Assembly (NCBI GenBank): GCA_018064605.1
Contig: JAGHUX010000007.1
Location: 62,001-126,000 of the forward strand
Origin: Candidatus Limimorpha caballi
GTDB taxonomy: Bacteria; Bacteroidota; Bacteroidia; Bacteroidales; F082
Length of the DNA: 64,000 nt
Direction: 5' to 3'
Shown: positions 9,888 to 17,147 of the stretch, one piece after another
Layout of the letters: the number at the start of each line of letters is the position of its first letter
How positions within the stretch are numbered: the stretch's first letter is position 1
Translations under genes and position numbers: made by a program
The notes under the pieces: generated by a model
Databases searched by the model: none
What the model saw: the letters and a program-made list of their open reading frames with translations, nothing else
Told to the model about the DNA's origin: nothing

Positions 9888-10979
9888 TCATTTCCCCGAT
9901 TTCCTGCGGTTGCACTCGCGGTAGAGCATCTGGCAGTTTTCGGCGACGGTTCTTCCGCCTTCGCACCACGGCGTGATGTGGTCGGCCTCCATCTGGCTCA
10001 AGTCGAAATGCTCGTGGCAAACAGGACAAACGCTCAACTGGTTTTCGTATGCCGCCAACTTCTGCGCATCGCTGAAGGCGCGGATGGAGAGGAATTTCTC
10101 CTTGCGCGTCAAGATGAAAGGATAAATGCCCGTCTTCTTGGTCACGTCGTCGTCCAGAATCAACTTCTTGACTTCTTCGTCAACGGCTTTTGTGTCGATG
10201 ACGCTGTCTTTGAACTCTTTGTAAAGTGCGCCCCAGTCAACGCCTTTCATGATTTTCTTGCGTTCCTTGTTGGGCTGAAACGAGCTTTCTATCCACGTGA
10301 CGACCGACTGGAAGAACTGCCACAAGGGAGCGGCGTTGGCATCGTGCTGGTGATTGGACATATAGACTTCGATGTTGCCGTCGGAAATCCAGGAGATGGC
10401 GGTTTCCAAGTAGTCTTGACGGATGGCGGATCCGGTGAGGTAGTCGGAGGCGATTTTGGTGGCCACGCAGCCGGGTTTGCTGAAGTAGCGTTTCGCGTCG
10501 CTCACCCACGAGCCTGCATACACGGCGTTACGCAGTTCCTGTTCGGTGAGTTCTTCGCCCGCTATGTTGATGGTCTTGAACCATTTGAGTTTCTCGCTGT
10601 CGGTGCCGCTGCAGATATAGACGTTGAGTTCGTAGTCCAAAATCTGCTTCTGCTCGTCTTCTTTCAGGTTGTGGAAATAGCGGAACAGATAGGCGAAGTC
10701 GCCGTTCACGTACTGGCAGATGCTGATGGTGCGCTGCTGCCCGTCGATGATTTCGAAGGTGCCGTCGTCGCGCACCGCCCAGTACATCACGTTGAGCGGG
10801 AAGCCGTGGGTGAGCGTGTCGATGACGGCGTCGCGCTGCTTTTCCTTATAGACGAACTCGCGCTGGTATGGCGGGCGCACGTCGAGTCTGCCGCCGAAGG
10901 CGCGAACGCCGTTTTCGGCATTGTCCTCGTAACCCCGCGTGAGGTCGCGGACGGTGATTTTGTGTAGTTCTATCTGCAT
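9888..10979 (-). CDS. DUF262-HNH endonuclease (GmrSD-like)
   Basis: 363 residues. The N-terminal DUF262 domain is ParB/sulfiredoxin-like and contains the NTP-binding signature IDGQQRT (residues ~79-85). The C-terminus is an HNH nuclease with CPVCHEHFDLSQMEADHITPW and ECNRRKSGK; the paired Cys residues suggest a zinc site. DUF262/HNH proteins include GmrSD-type modification-dependent restriction enzymes. An EcoRI-type adenine methylase lies in the same orientation with only a small secreted-protein gene between them, so the pair may be a restriction-modification unit in which the HNH protein is the nuclease. That pairing is inference from context. Confidence 0.85.
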   Translation of the reverse strand: MQIELHKITVRDLTRGYEDNAENGVRAFGGRLDVRPPYQREFVYKEKQRDAVIDTLTHGFPLNVMYWAVRDDGTFEIIDGQQRTISICQYVNGDFAYLFRYFHNLKEDEQKQILDYELNVYICSGTDSEKLKWFKTINIAGEELTEQELRNAVYAGSWVSDAKRYFSKPGCVATKIASDYLTGSAIRQDYLETAISWISDGNIEVYMSNHQHDANAAPLWQFFQSVVTWIESSFQPNKERKKIMKGVDWGALYKEFKDSVIDTKAVDEEVKKLILDDDVTKKTGIYPFILTRKEKFLSIRAFSDAQKLAAYENQLSVCPVCHEHFDLSQMEADHITPWCEGGRTVAENCQMLYRECNRRKSGK

Positions 10980-10988
10980 AATGTTTTG

Positions 10989-11561
10989 TTATAATTCGTC
11001 ACTTTCTAAATCTTCGATTTTTTTACTATTGGTATTGTCGTAATAATCAATAAAAACGCGCTCACTATCATCAATGGCAACGATTATAAGACCATAATCT
11101 CCGACAGGAAATAATGAATTGTAATGGCATTTTCCATCGCGAACTTGGCTTATTTTGCCATAATCCGTTAAGTCGTAGCTTGCGTTGTCTTCAAAATATT
11201 CCTCTGCTATTGGCTGACCATACTTTGCCGAAATCTTGGATACTATGTTCTGGTAGTCTGCGTAAAGCTGACTCCAACTTACAGAATATGATTTTTGGGG
11301 CAGCACCACCCGGCAAAAACTGATGATGCCATAGTCTTGGCGGATAACGAAATCACAATCCAGGTAACCTTGGAATGTTCCTTGTAGATGAACTGCGTTT
11401 TCAAATGTTGTTTGATATTTAAGACCCCTTCCCTGTAAATGTGTTTGCATTTCCTTTAGAGAGCAGTCCATACTTTTGCCCATGAATTTCATGCGTTCTT
11501 GTGCGCTAATACTACTAATTCCTACAATAACAAGGAATAAAATAATGGATAATTTTTTCAT
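10989..11561 (-). CDS. Secreted hypothetical protein
   Basis: 190 residues with a clear signal peptide (MKKLSIILFLVIVGISSISAQ). I recognise no family. The mature part is mixed alpha/beta without obvious repeats and ends in an acidic tail (KKIEDLESDEL). It lies in the same direction between the adenine methylase (25 bp upstream) and the DUF262-HNH gene (9 bp downstream), an unexpected place for an exported protein. It may be a later insertion into the restriction-modification unit. Confidence 0.6.
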   Translation of the reverse strand: MKKLSIILFLVIVGISSISAQERMKFMGKSMDCSLKEMQTHLQGRGLKYQTTFENAVHLQGTFQGYLDCDFVIRQDYGIISFCRVVLPQKSYSVSWSQLYADYQNIVSKISAKYGQPIAEEYFEDNASYDLTDYGKISQVRDGKCHYNSLFPVGDYGLIIVAIDDSERVFIDYYDNTNSKKIEDLESDEL

Positions 11562-11586
11562 ATTTTGATAATTTTAAATGTTGATT

Positions 11587-12627
11587 TCACTTTTTTATGT
11601 TATATTCGGCTTGTTCCTCCGCGGCCAATGGCAATGTCTCTTCCTGCTGCAAATACTGGGTGGGCTGGCGACGGCGGATGAAAATGCGACTATACATTCT
11701 TTTGCCATTAATATAGCCTCTTCCTTTCTCAATATTTAAATCATATTCATTACCTATTATCTCAAATTGTTCAGGATTATATTTATCCAAAAATGTGATT
11801 GGAACACCCATTACGCCATCGTAATCAGCAGGAATATCGGATGTTTTATCCACATTGACGGCATCGTAGTTGTCGTATTTTGGATATTCTTCAGGAGTGT
11901 ATTTTTTGAAAAGGATCAAATTTTCGTGGCGTTCTTTGTAATCCAAATTGGTAAACCAACGCACACCCTTCACCCTGATAAATTTATTTCCTTTCTCATC
12001 AACTCGAAATCCTGCTGCATTCAAAGGGTAATCTTGAGGTACGCCAAATTCTCTATCTCCACTATGAATGCTTGCGCCAAGCCACAATTTTTCTTTTTTT
12101 ATCAAATGAAAAACCTCTTTATATGATGTGGCATTTACGTTACCAATTATCAAGAACTTCTTATCATATTCTATCAATTGTGCGACATATTCCCTGAAAA
12201 GTGAAAACGGCGGATTGGTGACTACAATGTCGGCTTGTTTCAATAGTTCAATGCATTCTTTTGAGCGGAAATCGCCGTCGCCTTCAAAATAGTTGATGCC
12301 GATTTCGTCGGGGTCTGGAACACGGTTGTTGTTCTTATCGCCATTGTATTCCAACCAGATGGCGCGTTCCGAATCGTTCTGCGAGAACAAGTCCCGTTCC
12401 TGGTTTTTGTAGCAGGTGGTAATTAGTTTTTTCAGTCCTAATTTCTCAAAGTTATAGCTGAAGTAATGAAAGAAATTGCTTACTCGCGGGTCGTCGCAGT
12501 TGCACAGCACCACTTTATCCTTGAAATGCTCTTTGTAGTGTTTCAGTTCGTTTTCTATATCGACAAGCTGTGTGTAGAACTCGTCCTTTTTTGCGTTCTT
12601 CGCCTGGTTAAGGTTCTTGTTTGCCAT
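11587..12627 (-). CDS. EcoRI-family adenine-specific DNA methyltransferase
   Basis: 346 residues of the family typified by the EcoRI modification methylase. The N-terminus NLNQAKNAKKDEFYTQLVDIE is characteristic; motif IV is NPPF in VVTNPPFSLFREY (~residue 133), and the SAM-binding region is near KVVLCNCDDPRVSNFF. It transfers a methyl group to adenine N6 in a specific sequence that cannot be read from the DNA. No EcoRI-type restriction nuclease is adjacent; the nearest nuclease is the DUF262-HNH protein two genes downstream. The gene is preceded by a hairpin at 12632-12660 and by a ~175-bp structured region, so control at the RNA level is possible. Confidence 0.88.
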   Translation of the reverse strand: MANKNLNQAKNAKKDEFYTQLVDIENELKHYKEHFKDKVVLCNCDDPRVSNFFHYFSYNFEKLGLKKLITTCYKNQERDLFSQNDSERAIWLEYNGDKNNNRVPDPDEIGINYFEGDGDFRSKECIELLKQADIVVTNPPFSLFREYVAQLIEYDKKFLIIGNVNATSYKEVFHLIKKEKLWLGASIHSGDREFGVPQDYPLNAAGFRVDEKGNKFIRVKGVRWFTNLDYKERHENLILFKKYTPEEYPKYDNYDAVNVDKTSDIPADYDGVMGVPITFLDKYNPEQFEIIGNEYDLNIEKGRGYINGKRMYSRIFIRRRQPTQYLQQEETLPLAAEEQAEYNIKK

Positions 12628-12631
12628 ATTT

Positions 12632-12660
12632 GATTGATAGTTTTTGCAATGCTATCAATC
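12632..12660 (-). promoter_or_regulatory. Perfect 9-bp hairpin just upstream of the adenine methylase start
   Basis: GATTGATAG (12632-12640) and CTATCAATC (12652-12660) form a perfect inverted repeat with an 11-base spacer, four bases from the start codon. On the transcript it could occlude ribosome entry; on DNA it could be an operator. Confidence 0.5.
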
Positions 12661-12680
12661 GGTTTGAATCGTGAAAAAGA

Positions 12681-12853
12681 AAGGTGTGAACCTCTCTACT
12701 CGCGTTCACGGGAAGTCCGCTAAGAAACCCGTCGTACAATTAGATCAGCCCACACCTTAAGGTGCGAGCATTAACATTATTTTGTACGAAAGGAGTCTAT
12801 TCAGACTTCTTGTGAACATTATTTCCGATTCGTTAGAAAATCGTTTAGCGGAC
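12681..12853 (-). ncRNA. Putative structured RNA or structured leader upstream of the adenine methylase
   Basis: The region has unusually dense complementarity. The outer stem is 12715-12723 with 12845-12853 (9 bp, perfect). Inside it are 12733-12739 with 12782-12788 (7 bp), a 9-bp hairpin 12748-12756 with 12761-12769 closed by a four-base loop, and smaller hairpins 12794-12798/12803-12807 and 12826-12830/12839-12843. Alternative pairings also exist: 12704-12709 can pair with 12686-12691 or with 12812-12817, and 12708-12712 with 12728-12732. Competing stems are typical of regulatory leaders. I do not recognise an Rfam family. The strand is inferred from the gene downstream; the stems exist on both strands. 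Confidence 0.5.
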
Positions 12854-12871
12854 TTTTTTCTTTGAACGCGA

Positions 12872-12925
12872 AATAATAGCTAATGCGTTAATTTATAATA
12901 TGTTATTTAAAATTTCTTTTTCTTT
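12872..12925 (-). repeat. Intergenic repeat, copy A
   Basis: One of three ~55-bp near-identical copies, with cores AATAATAGCTAATGCGTT and AATATGTTA and an AAATTTCTTTTTCT tail. This copy lies between the first DUF1016 gene and the structured RNA. Its similarity to copy B continues about 20 bp further towards the methylase. Confidence 0.8.
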
Positions 12926-12940
12926 TTTTTGTTATAAGTT

Positions 12941-13987
12941 TTAGTTGTTATTTAATTCAGGTTTATCATCTATTGCCAATGGCATATTTCGTTCCAATGC
13001 ACGGCGTAATTCTTCTTCTGTTGGCATATACGGAAGATATTTGGTGGCGAAAAGTTGTTGCGAACCATTCAAAACAGAATATTTGACCACGGTTTCTTCC
13101 TTTTCTGCGCACATCAAAATTCCTATCGTTGGGTTATCTCCTTCACCACGCTTCAAATCATCAAACATACGCACATACATATCCATTTGTCCGACATCCT
13201 GATGCGTCAACTTTGAGGATTTCAAATCAATCAAAACGAAACATTTTAAAATGTAATTGTAAAAAACCAGGTCGATATAAAAGTGACTCGTTTCCGTACT
13301 AATGCGCATTTGACGGGCGACAAACGAAAATCCTTTTCCTAATTCCAGCAAAAATTGTTGCATGCAATCAATCAACGCGTTTTCCAAAGTTTTTTCATTA
13401 TGATTCGGATAAGGTGGCAATCCAACAAATTCCAAGACGTATGGATCTTTGACAAAATCTTTCACATTGATTGCAGATTCAGACTTTTCATCAAGAATGT
13501 TGTTTTGCGAAGACAGCATACGTTGAAAATAACACGACCGGATGTTCCGTTCCAACTGTTTTACACTCCAATTTTCTTTCGCGGATTCTTGGAGATAAAA
13601 CATTCTGGCTTTTAAATCATCCACCCTCATTATCAGCCTGTTATGACTCCAACTTAATTTGCTACATACTGTGTAGCAAATCTGTTCGTCAGGGTACGTG
13701 CGATAAAATTGCCGCATATTTCTCAAATTAGCGTATGAGAAACCTTCTCCAAATTCCTCGGCAAGTGATTTTGACAGATTTTGAAGAATATACGCGCCAT
13801 AGTCGGCTCTGTTTTTCCCATTTTGTTCTTCTTCGAAAATACGCTTGCCCACAAGCCAATAAGACATCACCATTACCGAATTAATAGCGCGGCAAGTTGA
13901 TTGACGTGCCAATGTGATTATGTTCTTTATGTCGTTTACATAATCATTGGTGGAGTCGATTTTTATTATATCGTTAGTGATATCCAT
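12941..13987 (-). CDS. DUF1016 (YhcG-type) PD-(D/E)XK nuclease, copy 1
   Basis: 348 residues. The N-terminal DUF1016_N domain (~30-160) has WLVGKRIFEEEQNGKNRADYG and LSWSHNRLIMRV. The C-terminal nuclease domain has KDPYVLEFVGLPP, then FYIDLVFYNYILKCFVLIDLK, where D and DLK are the presumed metal-binding and catalytic residues. Family members are found in restriction and defence islands and are suspected nucleases; their role is not settled. It shares the upstream repeat and gene organisation with the second DUF1016 gene, but the two proteins are clearly diverged, so this is not a recent duplication of the coding sequence. Confidence 0.88.
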   Translation of the reverse strand: MDITNDIIKIDSTNDYVNDIKNIITLARQSTCRAINSVMVMSYWLVGKRIFEEEQNGKNRADYGAYILQNLSKSLAEEFGEGFSYANLRNMRQFYRTYPDEQICYTVCSKLSWSHNRLIMRVDDLKARMFYLQESAKENWSVKQLERNIRSCYFQRMLSSQNNILDEKSESAINVKDFVKDPYVLEFVGLPPYPNHNEKTLENALIDCMQQFLLELGKGFSFVARQMRISTETSHFYIDLVFYNYILKCFVLIDLKSSKLTHQDVGQMDMYVRMFDDLKRGEGDNPTIGILMCAEKEETVVKYSVLNGSQQLFATKYLPYMPTEEELRRALERNMPLAIDDKPELNNN

Positions 13988-14015
13988 TTTTCCGACGCTT
14001 TTTGTTTTGAATGCG

Positions 14016-14070
14016 AATAATAGCCAATGCGTTAATTTGTAATATGTTACTTTAAATTTCTTTTTCTGTT
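14016..14070 (-). repeat. Intergenic repeat, copy B
   Basis: Second copy, located 28 bp upstream of the start codon of DUF1016 copy 1. It differs from copies A and C at a few positions only. Confidence 0.8.
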
Positions 14071-14101
14071 TATCTGTTATTTTATTGAGTTTATATGATG
14101 T

Positions 14102-15112
14102 TTATTTATCAAGAATCAATTTGGTGAGGCTTTGTTTGTCCGGCAAAACGGTCTGGTACTTGCTTGCGAAGATTTGCTTGTTTTCTTCAGGCAAAGTGAT
14201 CTCCACTAATGCGTCGTTTTTCTTTTTGCACAACACTATTCCTATTGTTTTATTTTCGTGTTCCAGTTTTACAAAGCGGTCGTAGTAATTCACATACATC
14301 TGCATCTGACCTAAGTCCTGATGCGAAAGTTCCCCGATTTTCAAATCAATCAGCACAAAACACTGCAAAATCCTGTTGTAGAAAACCAAATCAACGTAAA
14401 AATGCTTTTCGTCAAAAGTGATTCTCACCTGTCTGCCCACAAAAGTATATCCCTTGCCGAGTTCCAGAAGAAATGATTCAAGTTTGTTGATGAGTTTTTG
14501 CTCAAGTTCCGATTCCGAATAGGAGGCTTGTTCAGGCAATCCAAGAAATTCCAGAACGTATGGGTCTTTTACAATGTCAGCCGGTTTTTCGATGATTATA
14601 CCTTGGGCGGAAAGCTTCTTCACCTCATCTTTGTCTTTGCTGAGCGCGAGTCGCTCATACAAAGACGAATCAAACTGCCGTTTAAGTTCTCGCAGACTCC
14701 AATTTGAATTTGTCGCTTCTTTTTCATAAAAATCCCGTTCTGCATTGTTGTCAATACGCATCAAAAACAGATAGTGAGACCAACTTAAATGGAATTGGTC
14801 AGACAGTGTCTGACGAATTGAGTACGATTGATAGAAATCCCTCATTTGTTTGAGATTAGTGACAGAAAAGCCCTTGCCAAACTCTCGTGTCAACTTTTCG
14901 GAAAGGTTTTTGAGAACTTCTTTGCCGTATTCGGCACGAGAATTTCCGTTTTGCTCGTCCTCCACGATGATTTTTCCTATTTCAAAATAGGTATAGACCA
15001 TTGCAATATTGACAGCACTTGTCACCTTTCTTCTGGCTTCTTCCAAAAGACGGGCGATTTTGTTGTACAATTCGTTGCTTTTAAGCGGTTTCGTGTTATC
15101 GGGATTCTTCAT
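14102..15112 (-). CDS. DUF1016 (YhcG-type) PD-(D/E)XK nuclease, copy 2
   Basis: 336 residues with the same architecture as its neighbour. The N-terminal domain has YFEIGKIIVEDEQNGNSRAEYG and LSWSHYLFLMRI; the C-terminal nuclease has KDPYVLEFLGLPEQ and FYVDLVFYNRILQCFVLIDLK. It sits between repeat copies B and C. Two different DUF1016 proteins side by side suggest either two specificities or partners in one complex. A family role in restriction-associated defence is suspected, not shown. Confidence 0.88.
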   Translation of the reverse strand: MKNPDNTKPLKSNELYNKIARLLEEARRKVTSAVNIAMVYTYFEIGKIIVEDEQNGNSRAEYGKEVLKNLSEKLTREFGKGFSVTNLKQMRDFYQSYSIRQTLSDQFHLSWSHYLFLMRIDNNAERDFYEKEATNSNWSLRELKRQFDSSLYERLALSKDKDEVKKLSAQGIIIEKPADIVKDPYVLEFLGLPEQASYSESELEQKLINKLESFLLELGKGYTFVGRQVRITFDEKHFYVDLVFYNRILQCFVLIDLKIGELSHQDLGQMQMYVNYYDRFVKLEHENKTIGIVLCKKKNDALVEITLPEENKQIFASKYQTVLPDKQSLTKLILDK

Positions 15113-15140
15113 TTTCCAAATTTTCTGTAATCTTTTTATA

Positions 15141-15195
15141 AATAATAGCTAATGCGTTGATTTATAATATGTTATTTTAAAATTTCTTTTTCTGT
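15141..15195 (-). repeat. Intergenic repeat, copy C
   Basis: Third copy, again exactly 28 bp upstream of the start codon of the gene it precedes (DUF1016 copy 2). The fixed distance suggests the repeat contains the promoter or an operator for these genes. Confidence 0.8.
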
Positions 15196-15230
15196 TTTGT
15201 GTTATTCTAATTCGTTTATAATTAATGTTC

Positions 15231-16574
15231 TTATTTTTTCAAGACAATCCAACGTCCGGCACTTGTGTTGCCTTCGTGGCGAATGAAACCCAGTTTTTGC
15301 ATTGTGGCGAGTTCCCGCTGAATGGTTCGCACAACTACCGACAAAACTTGCGACATCAATGCGGCTGAAATGCGGGGGTTGACCTCTATTAAATTTATTA
15401 TTTTTCGTTGGCGTTCAGTGAGTTGCACTTGCGACAAACTTACGACATCACTTACGACATCCGTTATCTCTTTACGCTTGATGGTCACCAATATGCCGCC
15501 GCTGTTTTCTTCAAAAACCGGCGCGTCAAATCCTGCGCTTACGAATCCATCACAAATCTTTTTTATGCCCCGTCCCCACGATTCAACAAACCCGGCTTTG
15601 TAGAAGACCTGCGCGATATTCAGGTTGCGAGGTCGTGAGGTGTGTTTCTGCATTAAGGTGTCGATGGAATATCCTTGTGGTAATTCTCCGATGTTCCACA
15701 ATTCGATGTGGTCGGAGAAAACGCGCATCTGTATTGGTGCGCCGGGATAGTCCCGATGAATGATGGCATTGTAAAGCATTTCACGAAAAGCCTCTTCCGG
15801 GATTTCCAAGGGCTCAATCCGTTGCATACCATTGTAATGGATGGGCGAAACAAGGTATTTGCTTTTCAACACCTCCAGCACGCGATCCGCCATTTGAAGG
15901 ATGTTCCCTTCAATTTCATCTTGAAACATCAGATCTGTTTCATCTTTGCCAAAACGCCCTATTTTAAATTGAACGCCCGGGAAATAATCCTGCGGACATT
16001 TGGCAAACAAAAGAATGGCGGCATTTTTCACATGCCCGCATTCATCAATTAGCCGAAGATTTTCCAATACTTCTTGTGGCGTATTACCTAATGATTCAGA
16101 GACAAGACGTTTTGATTCTGTCCCTTTTCTGACAAAATATCGGATGGCTTTTTCGTCAATACAATCTATGGTTGCCGAAGTGTCTATGACTTCATCCCAT
16201 TGTTTGCCCATTTTTTTCAGAAGGAATTGCTGCAACGCGGAACCTTTCAGCTCTTGCTTGGTGCTTCCGCTTCTATAATGGTATTTGCCTTGAAAATTGA
16301 TGGGGACATTGCTCGGCTCAACGATGATTTCAATATAATCTAAATCACCTTTCTTCAAAAGATTAGTTTCGCACACTATGCCCAAATAATTCACAATCTT
16401 GTTCGGAATGTCCTCGCTCAACTTATGGGCGTTTTTCAAACCTACGACCTCACCGTTATCATTCACGCCAATAAACAAAACACCGCCTTTGGCGTTTGCA
16501 AAGCCGCAAATCCATTTCAGGTATTCGTCGCGCCACGATTCCTTGTATTCGGTGTTTTGAGATTCGTTGTTCAT
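15231..16574 (-). CDS. AlbA_2/Schlafen-type ATP-binding protein with C-terminal winged helix
   Basis: 447 residues. The N-terminal AlbA_2 domain has NTEYKESWRDEYLKWICGFAN and GGVLFIGVNDNGEVVGL. The central divergent HATPase-like domain has EAFREMLYNAIIHRDYP and SWGRGIKKICDGF. The C-terminal helix-turn-helix is TERQRKIINLIEVNPRIS. Such proteins are annotated as transcriptional regulators or RecG-like ATP-binding proteins and are common in defence islands. It is the first gene of the minus-strand island before repeat copy C and may regulate it; that is inference. Confidence 0.85.
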   Translation of the reverse strand: MNNESQNTEYKESWRDEYLKWICGFANAKGGVLFIGVNDNGEVVGLKNAHKLSEDIPNKIVNYLGIVCETNLLKKGDLDYIEIIVEPSNVPINFQGKYHYRSGSTKQELKGSALQQFLLKKMGKQWDEVIDTSATIDCIDEKAIRYFVRKGTESKRLVSESLGNTPQEVLENLRLIDECGHVKNAAILLFAKCPQDYFPGVQFKIGRFGKDETDLMFQDEIEGNILQMADRVLEVLKSKYLVSPIHYNGMQRIEPLEIPEEAFREMLYNAIIHRDYPGAPIQMRVFSDHIELWNIGELPQGYSIDTLMQKHTSRPRNLNIAQVFYKAGFVESWGRGIKKICDGFVSAGFDAPVFEENSGGILVTIKRKEITDVVSDVVSLSQVQLTERQRKIINLIEVNPRISAALMSQVLSVVVRTIQRELATMQKLGFIRHEGNTSAGRWIVLKK

Positions 16575-16583
16575 TTTTTAATT

Positions 16584-17054
16584 TCAAATATCCAGTCCAG
16601 GCGCGTCAACGTTGAGCATGTTGAACAGGTCGTCGATGCCCATCTCGTCGAGTGTCCTCTGGATGAAAGGCGCGTGCGTGCCGTCGGCGTGTTCGTAGCC
16701 GTCATTCTGTATCTCGTTCATTAAGAAGTCGTTGAGTCTCTCGAAGATGTCGGGTGTCATATCCCAGTGGAAATAGTGGTCGCTGTCGGTGAAGAAGTCG
16801 AAGATGTCCTTGCCGTGCTCCTTGCGCACGCCGTGGAAGTTGTCGGTCACGATGAAGCGCCGCATCCCGAACCGATATAGGTCGGTGATGAGCTCGCACT
16901 CGTCCTGCAACGAGAGCGAACACACCCCGTTGTCGTTGATCTTGAACCTGCCGCCGATGCGCGGGCGGTGTGTCTCGTAGTAAAAATCCTCTGCTTTCAG
17001 CGCGTCAGCCTTGCTCGGGAAACGCATGTAAAAATCGTAAAACTTGTGGTCCAC
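16584..17054 (-). CDS. Hypothetical protein, 156 residues
   Basis: No family recognised. Soluble and rich in aromatic and acidic residues (FYDFYMRFPSKADALKAEDF, FFTDSDHYFHWDM). The start is a GTG at 17054, the first usable start after a good -7 box at 17078-17085. The AlbA_2 gene follows 9 bp downstream, so both may be co-transcribed. Confidence 0.6.
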   Translation of the reverse strand: MDHKFYDFYMRFPSKADALKAEDFYYETHRPRIGGRFKINDNGVCSLSLQDECELITDLYRFGMRRFIVTDNFHGVRKEHGKDIFDFFTDSDHYFHWDMTPDIFERLNDFLMNEIQNDGYEHADGTHAPFIQRTLDEMGIDDLFNMLNVDAPGLDI

Positions 17055-17077
17055 GGTGGAAATATTTTTTTAAAGCG

Positions 17078-17085
17078 CAAAAATA
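17078..17085 (-). promoter_or_regulatory. Bacteroidota -7 box (TATTTTTG) for the gene at 16584-17054
   Basis: Exact TAnnTTTG match on the minus strand, 23 bp upstream of the GTG start. Confidence 0.6.
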
Positions 17086-17147
17086 CGAAAAAAAACGCCT
17101 TGTATGAAATTTTTTTATAATTTTACGCACTAAAATAATTTAGAAAA

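Noticed and set aside
9876-10967. Long open frame of 363 codons on the plus strand opposite the DUF262-HNH gene
   Set aside because: It is antisense to a protein with clear DGQQRT and HNH motifs, and its product is a low-complexity Val/Ala/Asp string with no domain; it is a by-product of GC-rich codon use.
12661-12860. Retron or group II intron
   Set aside because: No reverse transcriptase gene is near, and the length and boundary sequences do not fit a group II intron.
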